From NCBI GenBank assembly GCA_013398055.1, contig VZRS01014879.1, positions 62,001 to 126,000 of the forward strand: a DNA stretch of 64,000 bases, written 5' to 3'. A program made the translations under genes and the position numbers. Positions 51,001 through 64,000 of the stretch are shown piece after piece (the first letter of the stretch is position 1; every line of letters starts with the position of its first letter). The notes beneath the pieces were generated by a model that worked only from the letters and a program-made list of their open reading frames with translations, did no database searches and had not been told where the DNA came from. Source of the DNA: Ifrita kowaldi. Its lineage: Eukaryota; Chordata; Aves; Passeriformes; Cinclosomatidae.

Positions 51001-54000
51001 ACCTTTCTATTTCACTGCATTTTTAAGATTTTCTTCCTTGAGTACAAAAAACTTTCAAAACCACACACCCAAGAACATGCTGCAAATTTCTAATCTAGCT
51101 TTTTGCACGTTTGCTCCCAGCAGGCTAGAGGCTAATGTATAAATTATTCTACTTTCTTCCGAGGTTTCAAGAATTATGATCAAATAATTAATCCAAAACT
51201 GTCTGCACACAGATCTTTATTTATTTTTTTAATGGCGGACAGTTTGGAAAACCATTCTACAGTCTAATTGTAGGCAACAGCTGCCATTTTCATAATTAAT
51301 TTTTCCAAAACTTTTTAAAAGCTTTATTCTGAGAATTCTCTGCTGTATAGAGTATCAATATGTTCCTTATCAAAGATTTCATAAATATGATCAAAGTATA
51401 ATATATGAATTTTATTGCTTGATAATTGACATAGTTAAATAATTTTTGAGGGATGGATTGATGGATGAATGGATCTGAAAGGAGAATTTGGGTTTTGCTT
51501 TTCAAATCATCAGCATAAAAGAAATTATAAAAAAAAGTTGACAACCTATGTTAGAGCAAGAAAAGCAAATAACTAGAAAGAATCCTTGTTGCCTTTAATA
51601 AAGATTGACTCTCTCACTGTGCATACTCAGAGGTACAGCAGAGAGAAGATGAAATGAATACCCATCTACAGAGGTTTCCTGCTTTACCTCAGTTGTGAAA
51701 CTCATAAAAAGATTCTGATGAGGAACTAGGTGGAAGTCTTAGCATTAGAAAAAGGAATCTTTATAGGGATGTGAAGATTGTTAATACTATGTGAGTCATC
51801 CACTACGTCTGTGACTTAACCAAGGTCATCTTAAATTAAGAAAATTGTCACTGTAACAACAACATTCTCATAGATATATAGTCTTTAAGAGACTGAGTCA
51901 ATTTTGGCAGTACCCATGACATGGGGAAACTTTATGCAGACTGATAAACTATGTCTTGTTAGGCATATTCCAGACCTCCAGAGCCCCCTAAACTTCCCTA
52001 AATAGTGACTGCCTATTATAGAGGGACAACATTTGCACTGTAGAGGAGAAGGAGCTGCTTTGTCACACCAGCAATTGCAGCAACTAATAAATCAGACAAT
52101 TCTGACAAGTCTTCTGGCACAGGGTGTGGACAGAGTTGAAAAATGCAAGGGGATAGGACAGCTCTACATAGAGCTTACTCTGGATTACTTGCCCTGAAGG
52201 TCTCACTACACAAAACCCACTGCTTCAAGCAAAAATTCAAATTTGCATTAAGCCTGAACCGTGCACATAATGACTCATGAGGGCAGGATAATTTTCATGT
52301 AGAAGGCAAACAGTTGGTGTCACACCCTATTTTCCTGTTCTCGCCACTCCTCTAGGCAAAGATGATGTGGTAATGTGATGTGTGCATACAATTCTTGGTT
52401 GCTCCACAGGCAAGGTTTATTTCAGTTAAAATCCTTCTCCCAAGTGTCGTGACCATTTATGTGCAGCCAGGGGACAAGCGCATATATCATTACATAGCTT
52501 AAGTCCATCCACCACAGTGATAGCTGCACACCAAATCCCAAGTGAAGAACTGAGCACTTACTCTTAAAAATCAAGATTACTTTGACAGGATTTGGGACAG
52601 TAAATCAACCATCTTAAAAGTTTTACAAGCAGAATGGCATTTTAGCCAACCAAGTCTGTCCTCCTGTGAGGACAGACTCCATAGACATCACAATTCAACT
52701 ATCTGCCTCTGTTAAAATAATTTTTTTTTAATATATATATTATGAATATAAGCAGAGGATAAAAGGTTTTATTATTTACCAACATAAAAGAGCCAAATGG
52801 AAGTTAGACTAGTTGAAGTCCTATTGCTCAAAGAGTTAGTTATTTGAGGGGACAAAAATTGTAAAATACTTTTGAGTGTTTTCCTCATTTCTAACTCTTT
52901 TTTGATCATTAAAGATAATTGACTTTACCATAACTGCCTAAAATAATGCAGTTATCATTCTTCATATTTATAAATTATGATTTTTAAATAGATATGCGTA
53001 TATTATTTCAAACCTGTGTCTCTTTGGATGTGGAAAAGCTGCTTCCTTCCTACAGAGCACTTGTTTAAAATCAGTCTGGTTTACATGGATTTTATTTTAA
53101 CTTTACAAAGAAAAAAATTAATCTCAAACTTGACTGAAGAAAATGCAGTAACAATGTCAACCCAAACAATAATTAATTTTCACCCTGGAAGTGTGAAGAA
53201 AAAAAGAAGAAATAATGAGCCCAAATTAGAATGTAATTTCTACCACTGAAAACGTGTGAGACTGCATTTACTGTCAATGGAGTTCTGCTATGTGAAGAAA
53301 TTAGGAGTCCAGCCCAGTGCATCTCCATGTGAACACTCTCATGGGTTGGGAGAATTGTCCCCTAAATATTCTTCATTTTTTGCAACTCATTTTCAGTGAA
53401 GGTTTCATATTTTGAGTTTCTGTAACCCTTGGCCACAGGCTGCTAACCTCTCCCTCAAGCTAGCCCATTCTTTCCTTTGTCCCACCCCATGCCTTCATAT
53501 TTTGCTGGCAGAGATCCCAGGTACAGGGAAACACTCTGCCAAACCCAAGTTCAGAGCGGGGACACAGCTCAGTTTCTAAAGAAGAAGAACATTTCTAAGG
53601 AGGAGAGTATTACATATGAGGAACTTCATCTTTACAAAAGCAAAGATGCTTGCATATGGTTAGTTACAGTAATAAGTCTTTCCAATTAAAACCACCTGCT
53701 GTTGAGGATCCATGTAAATAATTTCTAAATCCTTACACCACTTCAGGTTTTTATGGGGAAAAACAAAATGGGAGAAAATCATGTTCCTGTTGTCATTCTT
53801 GTTTCTATACTAAAGAAATTGTACAACAGTATCTAATGAAATAATACGCTATGATTTTAGGAACAAATGCTTTAATACACTAAAATCTGCATAAGCAACA
53901 CCCACATCAGTATTAAATGCCCACACTTTGGTTTAGCCAACTAGATTTGTCAGGCTTATTTCCCTTTGACATTATAGTAGTAATGTCTAGTGTGACACAT

Positions 54001-57000
54001 TTTCTTCAGCCATACTTTCCCTCAGGTTTCTTTATAAAGCTCAGTTCCCCTTGTTTAAACAAATGCTAAATTATACAGACACTGTGTAATGAAGTTTTAT
54101 TGCAATGAATATCACTATTATTTAGGTAGAAAAAATTCTTCCTTCATGCCTTAAACCAATTAATAAGAAATAGTACAATGTGACAATTATGTTTTATGTT
54201 CTTGCCAATAATGACAGCTTATGCAAATAATACATTTGTGACTAGTTGCAGGCTGCACTTAAATCTGTGTGGGCCTGCTTAATCCTCTTCTGCCTAAAAT
54301 GTCCCACTGCTGAGAGGCTAAAGATAGAGCTTTTCTGAGCTGCAAAATATGATGTGCTGGAGCAGGTGGAAACGAGGATTAGATGGCTTTCAGCAACCCT
54401 GGGAAAGACCCAGACCTGAGGCATGTCCAGGCAATAGCTGCAAAAGAAGGCTTTATTTCCCTTCTCTTCAGAGAATCCATTGAAAACCCCTGCTGCTGCT
54501 GGTGCTGAACTTACCAGGGTCCCTATGGAATTTTTAAAGTATGAATTGGCATGTTGTGGCGTCCACTTGCTCGGTTTCCTCTGCTTCTTTTCAGCTTTTC
54601 TCTACTGGCGGTCTGAATATCAGTTCTAGTACAAGCAAACCATCTCCTGAGAGGCTCAGAAAGAACTGATATTAGAGAGTCTAAAGAGACCAGCGGTTAG
54701 CCTGAGCATTGCGCACAGACTGGCCTTACCTTAAACTCCAGAATCCTCTTCCCCTTGTGCTCTAGCTGCTGCTGTGGTTTGGAACACACAGGACCTTTCT
54801 ACCTTGTGGACAATAATGTAATGCGAATAAATCAGACCTAATAGACATTTCTGAAAAAAATGCTCTGCCTCACACTAGCCTGAGCTGGATTCTTTCTCTA
54901 CCAATTTAAGTCATTGCAAACATGTTACAGTCCAATTATTTCAAGTTTAGTATTGAGCAAGCTTTCTGTCTGATATTTAGACCTGGTATTTATCCTATGT
55001 TGAAGGATAGGCAGATGTTCATTTGGGCTTTTTAAACGTATTACATTATTTGGGACCATTGCCATGAACTGCTGTTTTGACTGGATACAGAATCAGAGAG
55101 AGAGAGAAAGAAACTGCCACACCTAGCGCTTCTGAATGAATAGTTAGATGTCTGCATCCTTTTGAAGAGATAAACATTTGATTCTCCCTGTGTCATTTCC
55201 TTGTTGAGTCATCCCCCTGTTGCTGAGACAGCTTCTTTTACCTTTGAGCTGCCTAGCCCACATTTTTTCTTGATAGATGTGGTGTGCAAAGTGCAAAAGA
55301 AAAAGGAAGTATGCCACCCCAATATCTTTGTATGCACAAGCTAAGAAGGCACATGCTGATCAATGCACTATTCATCTGCTATGGACTTGTGACAGCCATC
55401 TGAGGGTTGGATGAGGGCATACTTACCTATCTCCAAGTCATTCTTCATTACTGCTCCTAGGTCAGCAGTCCTGAAAGAAAATGTAGTCTGGAGTTCTGAA
55501 CCAAGAGTCAAGACTCTAAGCCCTGCCTGCTGTGGTAGTCAAACTTCCCAAGGAATAGTGATACCCTGAGAAATCTAGATGGGTTCTTTAGAGGAATGCA
55601 AGGATGCCATTTCAGTGTTGAGAGGGATCTGCTTTCTCTTTGCTCTTTCTAGAAGAGCTTTAGATTGGACTTCTTACCTTAAAAAAAATAAGAGCGTTTT
55701 CCCTATATTTTTTTCCTGAGTAAATAAAAGTTCAAATATTCCGCTTTTGATACACTTTCAGCTATGAGGATGGGGGTTTCAGAGGGAATTAAAAGGCAAA
55801 AAACAACTGCTTACCTCATACAGCTCCGTCGGGTAGACACTAGAGCTGTCATCAGAAAATACCATTTCCTCCACTTCCTTCGGCATGCTGGAAATGGAAT
55901 CAGTCATTTTCAAAATATATTCTGCATCCAAAACCATAATTTGTAGGCATTATATTCAACATTTGAATTCCAGTGAAGCATTATAGCTCTGAAAGCCTGT
56001 TGTCAAACCATGACAACAAATGCCCATTTTCTTTCAGAGTGGTTAGGGCTCCCAGCTACTGTGGCTTTGTGCACTCTCATAACGTAAATTGCCCTGCAGA
56101 TGAAACCTCAAGTTTGATGGGACTAGGAGTTAAAAGTAGAGAATGTTCATAGGGTTTCATGTCTCCATTTTGTCAAAAAGCCTGGAAATCATGGGAATAC
56201 CAATTTAACCAAGAGTTAACAACATCCTTTGTGGTTTTGCACAGCTCTGATGTTTAAATGCCTTAAACATTCCTTACTTTTACTTCTTTGCCTTCCCCAT
56301 CCATATTACTTCCTTCCAAATAGGCATGCAAGAAGACTTAAAATTCTTTTTTTAGGAGTACAGATTCTAAGCAGAATCCTCACCTTTTTTTTTTTTTGGT
56401 TGTTGTAAAAGAGACTTCCAAACCAGAAATACATCATTAATGGTAGAAAAACAAACATGCATTCTAGAAACCTGTTGACTTTACTGACACCTAACTGCTT
56501 CAAAGCTGACCTTGGGTTAGCTCCAGGTGACTATTGATCACCCTCTGCCTTGATACAGGAGCCATAGATAAACTAGGTAAGGACTACTGAGGAGGAAACT
56601 GGAGTGCAGGGCAACATACACATCTTGTCTAACAGAGAGATGACAGTCATAGGGCAGGATTTGAAGTTCCAGCTTTCAGGTGGTACCTCCTAGACTCTCC
56701 CTTACCTTTTTTTTTCCCTTCCTAAAAGACAAAAATGAGGAAGAGTATTTTATAGAAAGACCCTTGTTAAGGGAGTCATAGGAAAAGAAAAAACCCTTCT
56801 AGATGTCTAAAAGAACAGATATTTGGGTTACAGAGCAGAATTTCTGGCAGTTTTTGTTTACTTTTTGAGTATGTATCATTTAACCACAGTGAGAGGGCAG
56901 TGACTCACATACAGTGGGATTTTTCCAGCCAGAGTTCAAGAGAAATACTAAAATTTCTGTCAGACTTGCAATATAAACATATTAAAACTTTGCTGAAAAC

Positions 57001-57481
57001 CCATGAGTCAAATAATTGTGCTTTGACTAATTCTTTATTAGTACCTGATCTTTATTATCAGCATCTGTGACCAACATAATCTTCATCCTTTCCAGGTTAA
57101 AATTACTATAAGTAGATTCCTCGTATAATGAATTTGCAAGTCTAACTTTTAAAAATTAATTCCTGTGATTCTATTTCAGGCTGTGAATTATGGACAATTT
57201 GTAATCAGTTGCAAAAGATTAAACCCTAGGCACAGCTAATGGGGATGTTTTAATAGTGCAGATGGCAAAACAGCCTGTGAAAGCAGGTCTGGTGGGCATT
57301 CTGCAAAAGCTAATTCAGTCAAAATTTATCCAAGATGACATAATGTACAATTGCTACAGTGGGAAAGTCTATTAAAATTTCACACGTTTAAATCCCTCTC
57401 TCCTCTTTTAATTAGAATTTTCCAAGATAAAATAGAAGATGTGTACCTCCCTGAACCCAACAGGAAAGGTCAAGGATAAAC
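48001..57481. other. Unique AT-rich non-coding stretch
   Basis: No gene or transposable element was recognised in about 9.5 kb. Low-complexity patches include AT-alternating runs near 50683-50722 and 52730-52740 and a T run near 56386-56397. Segments at 51950-52560 and 54240-54900 are less AT-rich than average, but I could not assign them to any family and saw no element ends. Confidence 0.5.
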
Positions 57482-57499
57482 AGCATGATGCATCATGCT
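57482..57499. repeat. 18-bp perfect palindrome
   Basis: AGCATGATGCATCATGCT is exactly its own reverse complement. It lies in unique sequence with no recognised gene nearby, so a role as a symmetric protein-binding site is only a possibility. Confidence 0.9.
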
Positions 57500-60400
57500 C
57501 CTTTGTGCCCACCATGTTCAGGTTAGGAAGAATGTGTTAAAATGATTGTGTGGAAAAGACGTGTCTGGGAATGAATTTTCATTGTGAAGCAACAGTGGCA
57601 CTGAGATGTTCTGCCTGCACATGCACACCCACCCACTCCGCCTGTTACATTATTCAGTGTGTGTGCTGCTTTCCTAAGCACTGCAAGGGAAGTGAATTCC
57701 TCTTTTTCTCAGGACTAAGTATTCATTTTCCAAAAGACTTCAAAGTTTTTACCTCACTTAGCACTGAATTTTCCAGGAAATGAAAATTATATCTTGAAAG
57801 AGCACATGAAGAAGATGACTCTGGATTCTCATTCTGATGCCCAATGGTGTTTATGGATATTATGGTACAGAAAAATAAAGAATCAATCCCTTTTTATTCT
57901 AATATAAAGTCAAGGTAATTTTTTTCCTTATTTTCTTTTTTTTTTCTCCTTCTGGCTCTGTGACTACTGTATTCCTTGCCATGCAATGAGCTAGCTTGAC
58001 AAGGGAATTGGAAAGCGTGTTCAGAAAACTCTTTTGAAAACCAGTGTGGAAGAAAATGCAGTGTCTGAAGTGGAAAACATGGGTTTCAGCTTTTTAATTT
58101 TGGGAAGGGAACCCAAGTTTAGTACTTCCCATATAACTTCTGCTGTCGTAATTGTATTATCAAAAAGATATTGGCCTACTTATGGACAGCAATTTCTGAA
58201 TGAACTTTCTGTATGTGTAAATGCTTGCTGGATTAGGATGTGCAGGGATGCCAACTTTATGAACAAAATATCTATGCATCTCAAGACTCCTGAACAATTA
58301 AACAAGATTTGTAAACCATTATTAGAGCTGAGCACTCAATGAAGTGTTGCCTGTCTCCTATATTTCTCAGAAAAAAGTAGTGTTTGACATCTAAGCACTT
58401 GATTATCCACTGTAACTACTGTATTCCAAGGCCCAAAGAGTCTTAGATTGGTGGTAAGAAACCACAAGATACTTTACATAGGACTCATTCCTCCTTTTCT
58501 GTCTGTAAAAGAAGTAACACTTTTTAGGAGCTCTATATAAGCAAAATTATCGGAGTCAATAATCAACCCTAAAGGCTAGAGCAGGGGTCAGAACACACCA
58601 TAACATTTTTTTGATGAATGAGACTAGACCTTTGTCGTATTTTTTATATTTTGGTAGAAGGTACCTAGCACACCATAGCACATAAAAAAATAAAGGCAAA
58701 ATATTTTCTGATTTCATGTTCAATGTAAAATCTTTCTGAGATGGCTTCAGAATAGTACAAATAAAATCCAAAAGGTCAAACATTTTATGCCGCTTCTTTG
58801 ATTAAAACTTCATCACACTGTGTGGTTGAAACATAGTGCACATGTGCCTACAAACCTAGCTTCTCCTATCCAAATACAAGCACTATAAAATTTCCATTTA
58901 AAGTAATCCACTTGATAGGCATTACTCAATCAAAGGGTACCAGCTGTGGTATTTAAAAAAGAGCAGCTCCATATTCAAGTAAGATGACAGACTTATTTTC
59001 TGTCTTTTTGAAGACTATGTTCCATTTATTGTGTTTTACAGTTACTAAGCTGTTAAATTGCCAATACAGAAGCTACCTTTTGCTAAAGTTCTTCATGCTA
59101 AAAATTAAAAGGAACTATTCATAAATTCATCAGGTTAAACTTGATCAAGTTCAGTGTTATTGTAACTTCAACAGGAAGAATGTATGTAAAGCTACAGAAA
59201 TATTATTATTCTTACGTGAAGAATAAGAGAGAAGTGAGTTTAAAAACATATTATTTCAGAAAAATATTGTGCTCGTGTCAGTGAAGTTTCACCGCATATT
59301 TCATCATAGTAATTTAACCACTGGAAGTTTGCTTTGGATTGCAGTAAAAAAAATATTACTCTTTTCCTATGACTGTTTGTTTGCTTATTGCTAACAAGAG
59401 TTTTACTTGACCAGATACAAAATTAATCAGCTAACTCCAACCTTTTCCACACATCTCTTATAAAACTGAGCCCAAAGAGTGCATAATATGCATTTCAGTT
59501 GATAACTCCACTGTTAATTGAGAATGTAATTTCCATTTCTTTCTTCAGCCAATTGCTCCTGTTGGGTTCTATCCTTTAATTTTGTGCTTGTAGGAAAATC
59601 AGAGATCATCCTGCTGGCTAGCTTTCATTGTTTTGCATGAACTTGTAGAATCTCAGTCAAAGCTGTAGAATGTGTAATGCAGAAAGGATAACAAAGAGTG
59701 GGGAATATCCTGTCTTTATGGGCATGTTCTACCCATCAATCTGTCAGTCTGAATCATTTCTACAGCTGTGTGAATAATTCACAGTGAATCATTCTGCAAT
59801 GATCTAATTTCTTCTGCTCATGAGAGACTTCTTACCATTAGTAATATTTTTATTAGGTATCTATTTTAAATTATCCAATTAAATATTATTCTTTAATTTT
59901 TATAACTTGATCATGAAAACCTCTTGTCTTGTAGAAAATGCAGATTAGACATCAGTCAGTACTCTTGCTCACCCTGAATAGTGGCTTTCTGTGAGAGCCT
60001 AAGTGTAGTGAACAAAAGAACTATTCAAACATGTCAAAATCTGTCCCATGTTATATTTGCTATTTAAACTGTTAGATGTGATTGGTCAATTAATTTGCAC
60101 AAAATTGCTACCAATCTCTGATCGGCTGTCTGTAATAACACTGCCAGAAGTGAGTGCTCATTTTGCATAAATGTTAAATACAGGCTTCACAAAGTGTCCA
60201 GCCAGCTAAACCTATTGACACAAACTGCTGCACAGAACGAGCACTTAGAGAATATAGAGGGGGCATAAGCTTGATTCATGTGAACTGATTTTAAAATAGG
60301 AAAGAATATCTGAAGAGATACTGTTCTACCTCTATTTCTCACTGTGGAATTGTTACAATTGTAAGGTGGTAACACTCATTTACTGCTTTGTTTTAAAAAT

Positions 60401-63400
60401 AAATTTTAAAAATTAAAATAAATAAATTAAAACCAGAACGTCTCTAATAATGTAGTACATCACTCTTGTATTTAAGAAAAATTAAGTGTAAAATATTTTG
60501 AAGCGATTTATGTTGTTCAAGGTCATATAAAGTCAGTGAAAGATTAGGAAAGAAAATCCTTGGAAAAGAACACAAGAGAATTTTCTCACACATCTGAAGC
60601 TTGGACCTATTTTCTCAATATGCTCCAGAAGTATCAAAACCTCATCCAAGTTTTATATGCCAGAGAAGGATTCGGATGAAATCTGGCAAAATTTTGCTCT
60701 GCATTTTTCAAGTTCAGTCAAACTTGATGTTCCAAACAGTTTTGATGAGGGAACTTTTTTCATGATGATAATAAATGTTAAAACTGTTCCAATAATGTTT
60801 ATTTTTTTAAAAAATCAATATATTCTGTACAGACCCACCTAACTAATATTACTCTTAAGCAAACCATTTACCTTAAGAAATTAGTACCATTTTGGACTGT
60901 TTTCTTTTTTCTGTTGTGGGCACTTAAACTTTCACAGAAGGTGGTTAGCAAAAGCTGATCTAGATGGTGAAATAGGTAGAAAGCTTCAAAAAGCACAATC
61001 ATAAATAAAAATGAAATTTCTCTGGTCAGATCCAGATTCCTTGCATTGGCCAGTCTGAACAAGTATTTTGTAGAATTAAATCCTTCTTCCTTATAAATGC
61101 ATTCATTTCTATTGATTAAAACCCCTCAAGGGTTCACTGGTTTCAGAACAGGTTTTCTAACAAAGTGGCTGTATCAAAATCATAAGTTAAAACATTCTAA
61201 ATATGTCATAGTATATGAAAACACAAACACAAACACACTTGCCAAGTTCCAAAACTAGAATGCTCCAGATACAGGTTAATTTGGAATTTTTTTTGAAACA
61301 GGATTCAGTGTAGCAAACAGAAAATAGCATCCAGTTATGAAACATTTGTCATTCAAACACTGGCTTGTCCCACAGGCTGAAATGCATCAAGACGAAAGGT
61401 GGAAACCGGATGGATACTCAGTGATGTGGTAGGTCCAGTTTCCACCAAACTGAGAATGCTTTGTCTGCTGCCATTTATTTCAATAATGCAACTTATTTGC
61501 TTTTAGTGTTATATTTATGCAAGACATAAAATATTGTCCTGATATGAGAATCTAGGGCTTTTGTTTTGCTTGTTTTTCTGGTTCTTTTCTAAGAGTTTTA
61601 CAACAACAGTCTGGACTATAATTGTGAGTTATTTATATGTTTAGATTTGGTGCAGATACTGGTATAGAAAAGATGATTGTTAAATTCTTTAAAGATTGGC
61701 TGTAACCTGGTCATGCATAAACACAGTGGTCTGCAAGACCAGGTTCAAGCAAGCCAAATTATACTGTGAAAAAAAAAAATGTGTAAAAGGGATCAAGACA
61801 CTTTCAGAATTTCAACAGCCTCAGCTGGAAACATTAAAACTGCAGGTCTGTGATTTTAATCTCAGACAAAGAGAGAGACTCATTTGCTACACACAGCTTT
61901 AGGTAAGACAGTGTTTGTCTACAGGACCCAGGAGTGTTCCGCAGCACCATGGTTTGAGCCCTAAATCATTCCTGAATCATGTCCCAGCCTGATCCTGGAG
62001 TGAGATCAGCTCTGAGATCACTTGTGCTCCTGAATATTTTCCACAGCGAGGAAATATTGGCTTTTCAACTGACTGAAGTTACCATGGATGACTGCTATGA
62101 TGAAAGGAAGAACAAGCAGCTGATATACGTATACGACTAGATAAACAAGCCAATCTCTTACCTTTCTTCTAATTGGGGAGCATCCACAGATATCATAATC
62201 TATGGTTTTGTAGGTTAGCAACAAAAAAAGCCTCACAAGTTGTGCTGTTATTTGAAAAGACCAGTGCACCACCATTTGTTAAAGCAGGGGTGATATTAAA
62301 GGAAAGAAAAAGAAAATGACTAATATTTTATGAAATTCATCACAATAGCTTTGGTTTCTTTTCTTATAATGGGTGAGTTTGGTTAATTACCAAATCAACT
62401 AATAAATAACCTTTGTAGACACCTTCTGAGCTAGAAAAAGTTCAGAAATCTACCTTCTTTTACATTCTTACTAATGTGAATCTAATGTTCATCTGAATCA
62501 TACTAAGGCACATTTGTACAAATTTTCCCATGACAAGGAAGTCAACAGCTACAGCATGATTTATGTCATTTTGTCTTTTATTTTCAAAAACTGGTATTTC
62601 CACAAATCCCTTATGTTCTATAAAAGAAAGGTATTAAGAAAAGACATCAAGTGGTCATTCCTGTGCTTTGCAAAATATCTTTCTTCTTGTCTCTTCCAAA
62701 TGTATTTACAATCATTTTGTGCTCCCTATTTCATGAACATTTCTTGACCCTCGTGTAGCATAGTAACACGATTATTTATTACAGAGCAACTTAATTTAAC
62801 TTGATTAATTATATTCCAGGACAATTAAAAGAAATATGTAATAACTAAGAATATTAAATGATAGTGAAATGGAAATTTCTTTAATAATCTATTTTTATTA
62901 AAGTTATGTTCAATAGCTAACCTAATAAATTTACCATTTATATTTCGCAGAATAAGTCTTGCATGTGTTCTGTTTGTTATCCAGTTACTAAAGGCACATT
63001 TCCTCCGGGGGCAGGGGGAGGTTTGATTTGGTTTTATTATATTAATTTCATAAAAGTTTGAAGGAGGATAGACTTCTACTTTGTCTGTCAGAAGCTAGTG
63101 GCGATTTCAGGTCCCAGATGCTCACCAGAGAAGAGAGTCTCCATAAATAACAGGGGTAAGTTCTGCTCCACTGTAGTAATTGGGAACATTTGTTATTCCT
63201 TCAATGTGAGACACAATTCAGTCAGACACATTAAAAAAATTCCTTTCAAATAGATAGAGTTTTTTAAAAAACTAGTTTAAAAGTTCTACTTTTCTACTGG
63301 CTATTTCTATCCTGGATGCAGGAGAATTTGACTTTATCTCCACAACCCCATGGAGAACAATAGAGATGATAAGCTGAGGTTGCTCATTGAGTCTAGTGGT

Positions 63401-63439
63401 GCTGGATGGAGGGTGCCTGCCCAAGGAAACAGATGAAGA
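57500..63439. other. Unique AT-rich non-coding stretch
   Basis: No gene was confidently recognised. A plus-strand frame open from 57995 to 58342 (about 115 codons) is one of the longest in the window but resembles no family I know. Low-complexity runs occur near 57935-57945 (T) and 60390-60430 (AAAT-rich). Confidence 0.5.
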
Positions 63440-64000
63440 TGTGCCAAGGAGCGCAATCCTGAGAGCAGACAGCAGCAATCACCCCTTGTGCTGCGGCAAT
63501 GTGGGCTCCGAGAAAGATTCTCAAGTCTCAGACATGGTAGAAGCTGAAGGACTATAAATCACTTTTATTTACAAAAGCCACTTGGAGAACCTGCAGAGGC
63601 GGCTGGCAAAATGTGAAGTAGGGTAGATGTTGCTCAGAGGCTTCTGATTAAGTCATGCCTGAGTAGGGGTGGATAAAGTGCCGCCAAGAAGAAATGAAAA
63701 GTGAGAACCCTCAGCAGTGTCCTGCATAAAGCCACGGGTTTGGGTTCCCCAATATGTAATCGATATTGACCCACTGGTGCAAGCCCAGCAGGGATGTGAC
63801 TTTATGATCCAAAAGGCAAGTGTGAAGGAGTGATGCTTGCTTGATTAAGGGGGATCTCATTGGAATATTCAGCTGCCTAGAGGGGTTTGTAGGAGAGCCT
63901 GAGGCAGACATTTCTTTCTGCAGGTTGTGTACTGAAATAAGAGAAATTCTGTTTGGGTACAAGTGGGGAAAAAAAAATCACAAGAAACATGCCCAGAAAT
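63440..64000 (-). mobile_element. Possible LTR, minus strand, truncated by window edge
   Basis: A less AT-rich segment starts TGTGCCAAGGAGCGCAATCC at 63440. On the minus strand it carries AATAAA (plus-strand TTTATT near 63565-63570) about 125 bp before that edge, the arrangement expected of an LTR 3' end. I could not find a second terminus or a target duplication inside the window, and I do not recognise the family. It may instead be an unrelated unique segment. Confidence 0.3.

Overview
The window reads as non-coding DNA from a bird, most likely a songbird, taken from an AT-rich gene desert or a very long intron. The avian call rests on the interspersed repeats: CR1 retrotransposon pieces with the typical avian 3' ends, a solo LTR of the songbird/chicken ERVL type, an ERVK-type LTR with a 6-bp target duplication, and a long LTR of a type I recall from finch-like genomes. 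No open frame exceeds about 115 codons. The only recognisable protein-like stretches are decayed CR1 reverse-transcriptase fragments. I see no convincing host exon, no RNA gene and no CRISPR array.

Layout: 1-7707 is mostly unique sequence with two antisense CR1 fragments (about 841-935 and 2905-3222). A complete solo ERVL-type LTR lies at 7713-8543. Unique sequence with purine tracts and a GAAG microsatellite follows to 13721. From 13722 to 19805 the same locus is written three times, separated by single n characters at 16312 and 17430. It carries a 1,260-bp minus-strand solo LTR with a perfect 5-bp target duplication. This block is best explained as unmerged overlapping contigs: removing 16312-19805 restores a continuous sequence. 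A sense CR1 3' end lies at 20660-21311. A long repeat-poor stretch follows, with a strong G-quadruplex motif at 25970-25999, short low-complexity tracts and an ATT microsatellite at 38664-38693. At about 40690-42332 an older CR1 is split by a 575-bp ERVK-type solo LTR (41214-41788) flanked by a perfect GACAGG duplication. The rest is again mostly unique, with a small array of POU-type octamers (47936-47983), an 18-bp perfect palindrome (57482-57499), and a possible partial LTR running off the right edge (about 63440-64000).

No genes work together here. The story is one of retroelement insertion, nesting and decay, plus an assembly error that would mislead anyone counting repeats or calling copy number. 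I did not find a new biological system. The most useful observations are the false duplication, the nested LTR-in-CR1 insertion and several compact DNA-structure or binding-site motifs.
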